Assembly: GCF_038396675.1 (NCBI RefSeq)
Contig: NC_088921.1
Location: forward strand, 10,905,001-10,969,000
DNA length: 64,000 nt
Source of the DNA: Hydra vulgaris
Lineage: Eukaryota > Cnidaria > Hydrozoa > Anthoathecata > Hydridae
Direction of reading: 5' to 3'
Shown here: positions 46,035-57,799 of the stretch, in pieces
How the letters are laid out: each line of letters begins with the position of its first letter
How positions within the stretch are numbered: position 1 is the stretch's first letter
Program-made: the position numbers and the translations under genes
Notes under the pieces: generated by a model
What the model was told of the DNA's origin: nothing
The model's database searches: none
The model's input: only the letters and a program-made list of their open reading frames with translations

Positions 46035-46345
46035 ATATGCAAGTCAATAATTTTGAATAAAATTCGACAAATGAGGCATTTTTTGAAACTATCGAGAGTA
46101 GTGTTTTTGAGTACTATAAGTGTATTGTTTTTGAATTACTCAAACATAAGTGTACAATCAGTGTTTTTGAATTTTTCAAACTAAAATTTATTTTGGTTCA
46201 AAATTTTAGGGAAATCTTTCAACAGTTATTTTGTTTTCTCTTCAAATAACCACAAAAATGCTGAATAAGCATTATTTCAACTAACAGTATTTATCTATAT
46301 ATCTCAACCACCCATGTAAATTTTATGCTAAAATTTTAGTATCTG
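46035..46345 (+). repeat. Direct repeat A, copy 2
   Basis: Partner of 41840-42140; it contains a small internal duplication of AAGTGTA...GTGTTTTTGAAT. Confidence 0.7.
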
Positions 46346-46587
46346 AGATTTTGTTGAAATTTTGAGAGAAATTATTGTATCTTAATCTGAGATGCATAAG
46401 CAAAAAAAAAAATCTTTTTGTGAATAATTTCATATGAAACAGGGTGTCTGACAATGTTCAAAGGTGGATTTCTCTGATTTTTACCTGATTAATCCCTGAT
46501 ATACTACCTGTTTTTCCAGACTTAATTTAAAGTTACCTAAACACAACTTCAGCAAAATTAGACTTGAATTCTTTTAGAAAATTTTAA

Positions 46588-46940
46588 TTTCAAAAATATA
46601 AACAATAATACATGTTTAAAATATTAATTTTAGATTAAGTATACAATTAACAATTTACATAAGTTTGATTAAAAGCTATTACCCCTAATTTCTCAGTGAT
46701 TTTTCCAAAGCTTAACTCAAATTAATTGATTATATCTTTTTTACAGACATCTAAACTACCTGACTTTTCCCTGATTTCCTGATCTGGCATTCTGTAGAAT
46801 GGCCCACTAAAAAAAATTTTTTAATACAGTTTTGCTATTAAAATAGGTTTAACATTTTATTTGATGCAGTAACAACGCATTCACAAGTAATTTTTTAAAA
46901 CAACTATGAAAACTTTTATCAATCAAAACCCGAGACTTTT
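46588..46940 (+). repeat. Repeat B, copy 2
   Basis: Partner of 45409-45875, about 120 bp shorter near its 3' end. Just upstream, 46441-46530 holds CAGGGTGTCTGACAATG and several CCTGAT words, which may be the end of a MITE. Confidence 0.7.
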
Positions 46941-46943
46941 TTA

Positions 46944-47370
46944 TTCTTTTAGTTGCCATATATATTTAGACAGCATAGTCTCTTTTGAGTATTTTTTATG
47001 TTTGAAGGATTGTTTGTGATTGGCATAACGTTTTTTCCATTTGCCCTCGGTTAAGCCAATATAATGTTTATCAGGTAGTTTCCTCACAAAACAATATATT
47101 TGGCAACTAAAAGAAAAAAATATTAATTTTAAATTAAACTGGTCTATCCTAAAAACTGTGCCTGCCTATAACAACATTTCCAAAAAATGTATACTATGTT
47201 TACAAAAAAAATTTGAAATTATTTCTCATTTAGATCAAGAAAATTTACTGAATAAAAAATCAGAATTAATTTCTATTATATAAAAATCAGAATTAATTTT
47301 AATTTCTAAATGCAGACATGAAAATAAGTTCCTTTTAAAAAATTATAAAAACAAATGACCAGTCCAAATT
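46944..47370. pseudogene. Penelope-like element GIY-YIG endonuclease, split into opposite strands
   Basis: On the minus strand, 47098 down to 46944, the frame reads YCFVRKLPDKHYIGLTEGKW, then KKRYANHKQSF and TMLSKYIWQLKE: the N-terminal half of the C-terminal GIY-YIG nuclease of Penelope-like elements (YCF and YIGLTE motifs, arginine in KKRY). On the plus strand, from 47095, the same domain continues YIWQLKEKNINFKLNWSILK, with KCILCLQKKFEII (C-x-x-C) and CRHENKFLLKN (the C-x-H of the zinc site). The halves share about 20 bp (ATATTTGGCAACTAAAAG). The nuclease normally nicks target DNA. The reverse transcriptase part is not seen. Confidence 0.78.
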
Positions 47371-47540
47371 TATCCTAATTCTAAAGAATTCTTTTCATGA
47401 TTTTTTAATTATCTAATGCAGTTGATGCAACTTCCTTGTTGCAAAATACTACAGTTATTACATAATTATTTATAACAATTACCAACTTCCAGTGAAATAA
47501 TTTTTCTATAATTTGAAAATTTTTTTATGTTTAGACATTC

Positions 47541-47580
47541 TTCCTGATGAACCTACTGATGGTGAAACACAGTGTCAAAG
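47541..47580 (+). ncRNA. Hammerhead ribozyme core at Penelope-like 3' end
   Basis: CTGATGA (47544-47550), a 3-bp stem II (ACC/GGT, loop TACTGAT), GAAA (47564-47567), a very short stem III (CAC/GTG) and GTC (47574-47576) reproduce the conserved core in order. Predicted cleavage follows C47576. Stem I pairs CTT before the core with AAG after it, except for a C-A mismatch next to the cleavage site. Such minimal hammerheads are an established feature of Penelope-like elements (Cervera and de la Pena), and the GIY-YIG domain just upstream supports the call. Activity of this copy is uncertain. Confidence 0.7.
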
Positions 47581-47587
47581 TAATCAA

Positions 47588-48249
<662 letters not shown>

Positions 48250-48322
<73 letters not shown>
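48250..48322. repeat. (AT)n array before satellite
   Basis: About 36 AT units. Confidence 0.9.
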
Positions 48323-48329
<7 letters not shown>

Positions 48330-48569
48330 GAGCGATATTAATGAGCGATAGCCATTCCAGACAATTTTTTCAAATTCAAATAAGCATATATAGTTTATAT
48401 CATTGTATAGAGCTTGACTTGACTTAAAAAATGAGGGACCATTTGGCCTTTGAAGTTAAGTGGATCCAAAGTTATTGAATTTTTTGTAGTGCAAAAATTG
48501 ATGATTTTTTGATGAAAGGTAGGGCTTAAGTATGGAAAATTTGCAGTGCAATGGCATTAAAAAAGAGGG

Positions 48570-49545
48570 TATTTTTGGATCATATTGACTTTTAAATAAC
48601 TTTTGAACCGTTATTACATTTGACTTGAAATTTTCCATATTGATTCAACAAATATAACTTAATAATATACAAAAAAAAAATTGTTGAGATTGCCCAGAAT
48701 TGTCTATTTTACAGACTGAGGGTTTTAACTTATTTACTTAATTTTGGTGCCATATTGACTCTTGAATAATTATTGAACCATTATTTCCTTTGACTTAAAA
48801 TTTTCCATATTGATTTACCAACTATAAGAAAATAAAATACCAAAATATTTTTATTTAATTCTGTCTGGATTGTCCAAAATCGTCTATTTTAGAGACTGTG
48901 AGTTTTAACTTATTTAGTTTTGGTGTCATATTGACTTTAGAATAACTTTTGAACCATTATTACATTCGACTTGAAATTTTCCATAGTGATCCAACACATA
49001 TAAGAAAATAAAATACCACAAAATTTTTTTGTTATTCAGACAAGATTTACCAGAACCATATATTTCACAGACTGAGAGTTTTCACTTATTTACTTAATTT
49101 ATGAAAATAATATTTGGGGTTATATTATAATTAAACCATACAAATATGCATAAAGGAATCATGGAATCTAAACATTACATTGTATTGAAGTTGTTGTATA
49201 ATTTACAGACCGGTCAGTAAATTACTTCAAAAGGGCTGCACATACCAATTTGGCATATCGACTTTGAATATATTTGATATTTTTGAACCATTATTAAATT
49301 TGATTAGAAATTTTTTATAATGATCAATTCTTTTTTTTTAATCTGACAAGATTATCCAGAATCACCTATTTTACAGACTGATGGTTTTCACTTATTTACT
49401 TAGTTTTGGAAAGAAAAATTTAGCGTTATATTATAATTACACCATACAAGTATGCATAAAGGAACCATGGAATCCAAATAGTATTTCATTTTGAAATTAT
49501 TGTATAATTTACAGACCAGGCAGTAAATTACTGTGTAAAGGTATT
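48570..49545 (+). repeat. Satellite-like array, period about 170 bp, with higher-order part
   Basis: The word TTTTGAACC(A/G)TTATTA-like recurs with TGAACC at 48604, 48774, 48950 and 49284, that is, steps of 170, 176 and 334. Each unit also has GACTTGAAATTTTCCATA, CAGA..T..CCAGAAT and TTTACAGACTGAGGGTTTT. From 49100 a second module (ATTATAATTA.ACCATACAA, CATAAAGGAA.CATGGAATC) alternates with the first, repeating at about 49410, so the last part is a higher-order unit of about 310-330 bp. Confidence 0.85.
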
Positions 49546-49637
49546 GAAATCTGTTGGAATTCTACAGAATGACCTATTTGCAAGATAAAAGATTTTTCAA
49601 TAAAGTTAAAATTTAATTTTCAATGAAAATAACTTAC

Positions 49638-49707
49638 AGCTAATGAACTTTCTGATATTTGGAGTACTTACAACAGCAATAGGCAGGTATAACAGCAGAT
49701 ACTCTAC
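49638..49707 (-). CDS. Candidate host exon, hydrophobic
   Basis: Reverse strand: acceptor TATTTTTAG, 70 bp, donor AGCT|GTAAGTT (consensus). It reads VEYLLLYLPIAVVSTPNIRK then FIS and ends in phase 1. A second consensus donor (GTT|GTAAGT) lies inside it at about 49672, which would give a 36-bp alternative ending after PIAV. The hydrophobic run suggests part of a membrane segment. No family recognised. Confidence 0.4.
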
Positions 49708-49807
49708 CTAAAAATAAAAAAATTATTATTGGAAACAAAAATACACAATGTGTTTAAAATATTTTTTTAACTCGTTTACAAAAATTTTATAAAGAATTAA
49801 ATTTTAA

Positions 49808-50014
<207 letters not shown>

Positions 50015-50279
50015 GGTAATTAGTATAATAACATAAAAAATTAAAATAACATAAAAAAATTATTTCTTGGCTTTTAGTGAATGATTAGAAGTAGCAAGTT
50101 TCAGTAACGAAGCAATCAAATAATCATTTTTAACAATAGACACCAGCGAGAAGGTAAGCCAAGTTGTCTATCTACACAAAACATCACAACAATAACATCA
50201 CAATCACAAAACACACAGACCCTGTGACACTAAACGCTCCAAATTCACACTAGTGTCACTAAGTGATGGGTTAACTTTT

Positions 50280-50560
50280 AACCAAAATTAATGATCATCC
50301 TGAAAAGCTCAAAGGTTGCTCTATTTGCAGATGACATATGAAACATATGGACTTCAATCATCTTGTTTTAGAGCTGAGGTTTTAAAGGTTCTACATAGTA
50401 TTAGATAAAAGAGGCAAGGCCAATTCCACTGCTCTGGACATCAAAAACATCTGAAGAACAACAAACAAAATAATTGAATATTTGTGACCAAACGGTATTC
50501 AAAGAAAAAATATGACCCTCCTCTTCAATAATACGAAAAAAGAGGTCCTGATATTAGTTT
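50280..50560 (+). pseudogene. Scrambled LINE reverse transcriptase remnant
   Basis: KVALFADD (motif C, about 50314-50335) precedes DKRGKANSTALDI (motif A, about 50408-50450), the reverse of the order in an intact enzyme. Two pieces have therefore been rearranged or come from two insertions. Confidence 0.5.
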
Positions 50561-50578
50561 ATTAAAAATTCCCAGAGC

Positions 50579-51720
50579 TCAAGTTGAAGCATGAAAAATA
50601 TTGTTGTCAATATCGTGCCTAATTGACTCATGAAGGAAATTTGAACCATCAAGACTGAAAACAAATACTTTAAGGTGATGTTTATGAAAATATGTTGTTC
50701 CACCAAGTACAAGTAAAATGTTTAAACGATGATGCAGAAATGAAACCATAAAATTTTTGGAAAACCTTTTATGCAAAAATGCTTCCATTCATCAGCTTTC
50801 CCATTTTGCTGATCACCATGTCTATAGGCTGTAAGTTTTGAAAGTTCATACAAAATATCAAAAGTGAGAGAGATTTGCGCACTTTTTTACTACCTTCCTG
50901 CTCAACCACTTTTTTCCATTTTATGATTGCTTTTTCTGCATATATTCCTAGATTGTCGATAACGTGTAAGCCACAAAAACATGATGCATTCGAGAATTTT
51001 TTCATTTAAAGAAAGCTGATCATAGTTTTCAATAACAAAAGGTAAAATTGCTTTTCTCCAATGTTGAAATTAACTAAAAAAATTTGAATTAACTATAGTG
51101 CGATTTGTCATCAAAAATTTGAATAAAAAAATAAGTTTCCTAAAATCATCCTCATAGTTTTCCTTTTCAGGAGAAAATATTTGAGACATATCAGTGAGTA
51201 AATTTTTTAGCTCTCCAAAATAAGATTGTGCCTCTCCCAAGAACATATCTTCTATCCCAAACATGTAGCTTCCAGATGATATTGTGACTTGAAAACTACC
51301 AACCTCCCTAAAATTATACTTTGTGCCATCTGTATGAAGAACATTGTTTGCACTATTCAACATAGCCTCTCTCACTTAAGCTTTTGATAAAAGGTTCCTT
51401 TCACTAAAAAATTCAGCAGCCAAAGATTTTTTTAGAAGAGTGCCACATGAAATTCCAGCCGTTTTTTGTAGTACAGTTCTGATAACAGATTCAACATTAT
51501 TAACAAAAACATTTTTACTTAAAAGGTTGTAATATACCAAGGGAATTTCATCATTATATCTACCTCCTTCAAAAACATCAATAACATTTTTTTCAAAAAT
51601 GTTAACTCTTTCCTTCAGCTCTTCTGTAATACTTTCAAAGTAATGCAAACTCTCCTTTATGATTGAATGATTCATTTCATCAGATGTTGTAAAACAGCTT
51701 TTTCAATTTTTTCTGTTAAA
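50579..51720 (-). pseudogene. Degenerate transposase, DGT...(D/N)R...FCGLH family
   Basis: Three frames follow one another on the minus strand. 51675-51376: a helical region (NHSIIKESLHYFESITEELK), RTVLQKTAGISCGTLLKK. 51375-51070: LHTDGTKYNFREVGSFQVTI with a likely first catalytic D, IEDMFLGEAQSYFGELKNLL, FLMTNRTIVNSNFF, where relatives I remember have TDR. 51005-50769: SNASCFCGLHVIDNLGIYAE, a conserved C-G-L-H block, then a C-terminal part to 50579. I know this arrangement from many invertebrate transposon proteins but cannot name the superfamily with confidence. Frame breaks at 51375 and 51005-51069, plus N for the expected D, make it inactive. Terminal repeats were not found. Confidence 0.6.
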
Positions 51721-51943
51721 TACTATTCCATTTGTCAATCTGATTGTGAGCACTTTCTAGCCTAATAAATTTATTTTTCTAACCTTAATTTTACTTGCAA
51801 CAATTGATTAATCCTACCATCCTTTCTAACGTCTCTTTTGCTGACATTTCTGACATTATATCTTGATAAGATTGCTTGATTTTTTTTTTTTTAATATTTT
51901 TTTAAAGCTGTCGAAGAAAAAAATTAGATAAATGTTTTTATTA

Positions 51944-51945
<2 letters not shown>

Positions 51946-52028
<83 letters not shown>
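51946..52028. repeat. (AT)n array
   Basis: About 41 AT units; followed by CAGGCCCTTTCAGAGG, perhaps the end of an element. Confidence 0.9.
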
Positions 52029-52031
<3 letters not shown>

Positions 52032-52195
52032 GCCCTTTCAGAGGTTTGGAGAGGCCTGAGCCAGTTGTTAATTGGAGGCCCCAAGAGGACGATTTGCGCA
52101 AAGTTTGCGCAAAACGCGACGCAATATGTAAAGCCATTTAAGTCTTAAGATAGATCGGGACCACATAAACTTGTAACTTTTAGAATAAATGCAAT
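52029..52195. other. Less AT-rich block before MITE copy 2
   Basis: CAGGCCCTTTCAGAGGTTTG begins it and GCGCAAAGTTTGCGC is a small palindrome. It may be a decayed element end; no partner end was found. Confidence 0.35.
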
Positions 52196-52626
52196 CAGGG
52201 ATGCGGAGTCCCAAAAAGGACTCCAGATTTGAAAGTCACAAACAAATAACTTCTTTCTAGTTTTTGGCATCCAGGAGTTTTAAAAAAATAAAAAAACTTA
52301 TGGGTTACTAATGGCGAAAAAATCAAGACTTATAGGTCAAAAGACCAATCAATTTTTGAACACGAAGTCCTCAGGTATAATGGCGGCAAAGACTCCGGGA
52401 TTCCAGGGCTCCGGGCTTAAAAACAATAAGTACCAAGTCATTAAACATCAAAACTTTTTTTCTTATAGCAGATCATTAATTAACCAACATGTTTAGAGCT
52501 TCTGGACACCAGAGACTATAAAAATATAAAGTTATAAAGTCGGAGTCCTTTTGGGACTCCGGTTTTATAACTTTATATTTTTATAGTTGGAGTCCTTTTG
52601 TACTATTCTAATTAATTGCATCCCTG
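52196..52626. mobile_element. hAT-type MITE, 431 bp, copy 2, with altered right end
   Basis: Left end and body match copy 1 (CAGGGATGCGGAGTCCC, TTGAAAGTCACAAA, GGCGGCAA.GACTCC, TCTTATAGCAGATCAT). Eight-base duplication AATGCAAT at 52188-52195 and 52627-52634. On the right only GCATCCCTG of the normal end remains; before it stands CTAATTAATT, which is the complement of the flanking AATTAATTAG just outside. An internal inverted pair (AAAGTTATAAAGTCGGAGTC / GACTCCGGTTTTATAACTTT) precedes it. Confidence 0.9.
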
Positions 52627-52639
52627 AATGCAATTAATT

Positions 52640-53770
52640 AGACAAATTGTCACTCACAGATGTGGCGCTTTTTGTGTGTTTTTAACTCGGTTAAAATCCT
52701 ATCAAATTGTTCACGCAACCTTTGAATGCCATTAGATAGATTTTCAATGTTATCCTTTTCAACATCAAGAGCATGGCGTGCCTCAACCATTAGGTTTGTC
52801 TGATGAATCATTGTGAGTAGCTTCATCCATATAGACGACATCACAATGCGTTTAAATTTGGAAATATACCATTAAATAGCGTTGAGTTCCATTTTAGTCT
52901 GGGCTGTTAAATGTAGCACCCCAAGTTCATTTAAATTTAAAGCACTTCGCAATGAATTGTGACACTGTTGTGTCACAAAATTGTGTCACTGAGTGTTTGA
53001 AATTTGTGACACTGTTGTGTCACAAATTGTGTCGCAAAGAATTGTGACACTGTTGTGTCACAAAAAAATGACACTGTTGTGCAAATTGAATTTTCGTGTG
53101 ACGGTATACAATCTTTCAATCTCCTCCAACCTCTACTTATTCCCCACCCGGCAGAACCAGAGAAAAATGATACCTTTGCAGCGTTTTTGTTCGAAAAAAA
53201 TCAAGGTGCACACTACAAAGATTGTTTTTCATTACTCCAACACAACCAGTCTCTTTTGCATGTTTCTCCATTTGCAAGAGTTTTATTTACAAAACAAAAG
53301 GGAAATGCATGATGATTAAAGTCTTGAACAATATTATTTGGAACTTCAAAGCAAGTAATCTTAAAAAAAGAGTTCACTTGACTAGAATTGTTCTTGCTTA
53401 TAATCCCAATGTCAATAAAATTGAACGGAATACCGTGATGAGTCTGATCTGTTGCCTCTAGTTCCATATCTCGAATTTTTTTTTGCACCTGCATCTTCCT
53501 GTAATGAGATTTTCGGGTTCGTCTTGTTCCTGGTTTACAATATTCAAATCTCCTACTGGTTATTGTTCCAAAATGAGGTCTTCTGCAATTGGAACAACTT
53601 CATTTTCAATGTTACTACTGGCACTCACACTTTGAGATCGGTTCGCTGGTTCAATTTGAACAGTATTTTGTAATTTTTTTTTAAAAAGAATATATTTTCT
53701 TCAAGTTGGTGTATGTTTCGTCAATTCTTTTCTCCGCCGCCCTTTACTTGCACCTCAATCAAATTTTCGT
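52640..53770 (-). pseudogene. hAT-like (TTF/ZMYM1-type) transposase remnant
   Basis: Minus strand order: an acidic, low-complexity N-terminus (about 53760-53560: EPANRSQSVSASSNIENEVV), a TTF-type zinc domain (53494-53213 and on: HHAFPFCFVNKTLANGETCK, RDWLCWSNEKQSL, then C-A-P-stop-F-F and GWGISRGWRRLKDCI), and after a cluster of palindromes a helical segment at 52844-52650 (VEARHALDVEKDNIENLSNG, LREQFDRILTELK) of the kind seen inside these hAT proteins. The dimerisation C-terminus and most of the catalytic core are absent. Stops and shifts are frequent. Confidence 0.6.
52957..53085. repeat. Cluster of palindromes TTGTGACACTGTTGTGTCACAA
   Basis: Full copies at 52957-52978, 53004-53025 and 53042-53063; partial copies GTGTCACTGAGTG (52983) and ATGACACTGTTGTGCAA (53069). 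Each has 9-bp perfect arms and a 4-base centre. Confidence 0.88.
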
Positions 53771-53814
53771 CTTGTTTTAATTTGAAAAACATAATAAATT
53801 TATACATAAATCAA

Positions 53815-54250
53815 ACTTATACTTCTTCTTCTTTTTCTATCGGCATTTCCCGTTTAGGGGTCGCCACAGCGGATCAAACTCCTCCATCTAGCCCTGTTGT
53901 GAGTGTCCTCCACTGATACACCAGCCTCTATCATATCCTCCACCACTGCGTCTATAAACCTCCTCTTAGGTCTACCTCTCCTCCTCTTACCTGAAAGTTA
54001 CATCCCCAAAACCTTCCTGCCAATATAGCCTGTCTATAGCTCCTGTCTCCTCTGTACATGTCCAAATCATCTCAATCTCGGTTCTCTAACTTTATCTCCA
54101 AAACATGCTACATGTGCTGATCCTCTAATAAACTCTTCTGATCCTATCCTTCTTCGTCACTCCAAATAAGAATCTTAACATCTTCATCTCAGACACCTCC
54201 ATCTCCCTCACTTGTCCCTATCAACTTGTCTCTATCACTTGTCTACTATC
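53815..54250 (-). pseudogene. RTE/Rex-type LINE, reverse transcriptase C-terminus and 3' end
   Basis: Minus strand words EMKMLRFLFGVTKKDRIRR, RWF/GH-like MIWTCTEE, the basic GRPKRR-like stretch, and WRSLIRCGDP in broken form. The 3' end reads GGGGTCGCCACAGCGGATCA in the antisense, a phrase I associate with RTE/Rex-like 3' ends in animals. It ends with short TCTATCACTTGTC repeats (54220-54295) beyond the coding part. Confidence 0.6.
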
Positions 54251-54300
54251 ACTTGTCTAAATCACCTGTCTCTATCACTTGTCTAAATCAAACTTATACA
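54220..54300 (-). repeat. Short tandem repeat TCTATCACTTGTC
   Basis: Five imperfect copies of 12-16 bp. Confidence 0.75.
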
Positions 54301-54720
54301 AGTTTATATATAGAGTTATGTTAAAAAAAATATTTTACCAGAACAAAAAAATATTACTATTCTCAAAGTTACAAAATGTAATGTACAGCGGTTAACGTTC
54401 AAATGTCACGTACAGAGGTTAACGTACAAAACGTAGTGTACAACGGCGCAATGTATCAAATTGAACATAATGATAAGAAACAGTTAAAAATAAAGTGACT
54501 TAATCCTGTTTGATGAGGTACAACTAAAAAGGAAGAAAAAAATTGAAGCTACTAAAAAGCAGAACACTAACTCATAACTCAAAACTCGTACGAGATAAAA
54601 ATGATTGATTTGGATCAATTTGATCAAGCGATCAGAAATTAATTTTTTAACTTAAGTCAACTTTAACTTCAATAATTTCAACTTTCAAATTGAGTCAACT
54701 TTAAGTTAAATTATTTAGAG
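54300..54720. other. AT-rich stretch with a small duplicated phrase
   Basis: GTACAGCGGTTAACGTTCAAA.. and GTACAGAGGTTAACGTACAA at about 54383 and 54410; otherwise nothing. Confidence 0.4.
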
Positions 54721-55597
<877 letters not shown>

Positions 55598-55599
55598 AA

Positions 55600-56062
55600 A
55601 CCATAAAAGTATAAAATTTTAAATTATATATTAACTTTATGCTTATAAACCAAGGACGTACAGATATTAGGGCCCTGCAAATCGGCATTTTTAGTACACG
55701 AATCGAAGCAAGTCTTCACTCAAAATCTGAAGTTTAGGCTTTTTTTAGTATTATATTTTTCAGAAAAAAAATTTGATTAAACTTATTTTTTAACTGCTTC
55801 TTTCCTTGGTTAACATTTGATTAAAAGGTATTTACGGTTAAACAAAATTAATTTGATAGCGCCAATGCGTCAAATATTTAAAAAAAAAAAACGCAACAAA
55901 AACAAAACAAATAAGAATTCGAAAAGCTTAAATCATTTTTTTAAATTCGAATCGAATCTCGAATCGATTAATCAAAAACCGATTCGATTATAAATTTCAA
56001 AGCTTCTCCACAGGCTAGTATAAATACGTATTTATTTATATGTCTTTGTTTAACTAAGCAAA
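55600..56062. other. AT-rich stretch with repeated ATTCGATT words
   Basis: AATTCGAATCGAATC, TCGAATCGATTAATC and CCGATTCGATTA at 55945-55992 form overlapping palindromes. No gene. Confidence 0.5.
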
Positions 56063-56115
56063 ATGAGTTTCGCAATTTTACAAAACGCTGACCAGAAGTG
56101 TTTTATTTATATATT

Positions 56116-56252
<137 letters not shown>

Positions 56253-56559
56253 CATAAAATGCACTCGTGCTCAATTATATCTTGTCTGCGTTAAGTTATA
56301 AACACAAAATCCAATTTTGATTTTTACAAACGAGAGCCAACTAACTCAACGTCCCACAATATCTTAAATGCATAGTATACTTATTTTCTACGTGTAAAAA
56401 AAGTTTCATGCTTTTATCTACATTTGCACAAATGTTATGCCAATCTGCTGCACTAATAGTGTGAATGCGTTTTTTAAACATTATTGTTACTATGTTAATA
56501 ATATACATGTTTTTCACATAAATCAAAAAAATAAGCCAACTTTGTTTTACCTGATTTTA

Positions 56560-56665
56560 ATTCCAAATGCAATGGACCTTTCGAAGCGCAGGGCCTTCGG
56601 ATTCGGGGCCTTGTGTGACTGCACCGGTTGCACCGCCCTCCGGCCGGCTCTGACCTACAAATACT
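56560..56665 (-). mobile_element. Possible hAT-type element end
   Basis: The antisense begins CAGAGCCGGCCGGAGGGCGG and continues CAACCGGTGCAGTCACACAA. G/C-rich CAG(G/A)GCCGG starts followed by a GCACCGG-like stretch occur at hAT element ends. It stands out sharply from AT-rich surroundings. No second end was identified. Confidence 0.35.
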
Positions 56666-56669
56666 AATA

Positions 56670-57085
56670 CAAAAAAAAGTAAATTTAAAAAGATTAAAAA
56701 CCATTTTGAACAAGTTATTGAAACAAAGAGTGGAAACTTAAGCTTTCCTCAAAGTTATGGATTAAAATTTATTGATAAACATTTGTGTAAATATGTGCCT
56801 ATTTTATTTAGTGGCAACTTTTAAAAAGAAATGTATATTCTTATTAACTAAATATATTTTTAATATTTTTATTTTTAAAATATCATTTTAACAGTAAGTG
56901 TTTAGTGAGCTGGTTAATATTTTTCTGATCTTGTCAAGTTCTTTTAGTTTAATATAAGGAGAGGTAATTATTTATTTAACTTTCAGAAAATATACCCACT
57001 TTGAGCGTATTAAGGTTCATTAAATTCATTTGTTTATTAATCACTTGTTGCCAAAGAAACCTACTGATAAAAATAAAAACTTGGA
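56670..57085. other. AT-rich stretch, nothing recognised
   Basis: No structure beyond base composition was seen. Confidence 0.4.
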
Positions 57086-57184
57086 GTTTAAAATGTCCGG
57101 CTTTAAAACTTCAGGCTTTAAAATGTCCGGCTTTAAAATGTCAGGCTTTAAAATGTCCGGCTTTAAAATGTCAGGCTTTAAAAT
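57086..57184 (+). repeat. 15-bp minisatellite, about 6.5 copies
   Basis: Units TTTAAAATGTCCGGC and TTTAAAATGTCAGGC alternate regularly, giving a 30-bp dimer. The period of 15 keeps frames open on both strands (repeats of LKCPA and LKPDI). Confidence 0.93.
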
Positions 57185-57661
57185 AGTAGATCGAAAATGA
57201 AAACTTTCATAGTAATCGGCTCTTAAAAAATCACAAAAACTAAACAAAAATTCGAAAAGTTATTGAGAGTATATATTGGAAACTGAATAACTTGTATTGT
57301 TGGTGATATACATTTTTGAGTTGTATGACCGCATTTCGATCCCAGAATTCTTAGTTTTAATTTGTTCAATGTATGCGTGATAAAAGCAAATGTCCTGAAT
57401 AAATAAAAACATAAACTTGCTATATTCATGTAAGTACTACTATTGTTTTTATAATATTTTGGCATGAAAGTAAAAAATGTTGGAAAAAAGAAAATTTAAA
57501 GAAGGCGCTCAAAAACAGAAACGATAAAAAATCATGCAAGAAGCTGCTAAACGTACTCATAAGTTAAGTAAATATATTTGCTTCAACTTTTAAGATCAAT
57601 GCATTTGGTTTTGAAAATTTGAATAAGGATTTATATTTAAGTTCATCAGTTTTGAGGAATA

Positions 57662-57745
57662 ATGATACAATTATTTGTACCATTGGCGCAGATAAAGTTG
57701 AGACATCAATTTTATCTGGGCCAATGGTACACATAATTGTATCAT
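57662..57745. repeat. Inverted repeat, 35-bp arms
   Basis: ATGATACAATTATTTGTACC... (57662-57696) is complemented at 57711-57745 with two or three mismatches; loop about 14 bases. Confidence 0.82.
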
Positions 57746-57799
57746 AACTGTATATAACTGAACAATTGAAGATGTACAAACCGGATAAAAGATTGAATC

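Noticed and set aside
53823..53916. Plus-strand frames across 53.0-53.9 kb
   Set aside because: They are antisense to hAT and RTE-like remnants, which give recognisable protein words on the minus strand.
57001..57247. Frames with LKCPALKCQ and ILKPDILKP repeats
   Set aside because: Product of the 15-bp minisatellite; both strands are open for the same reason.
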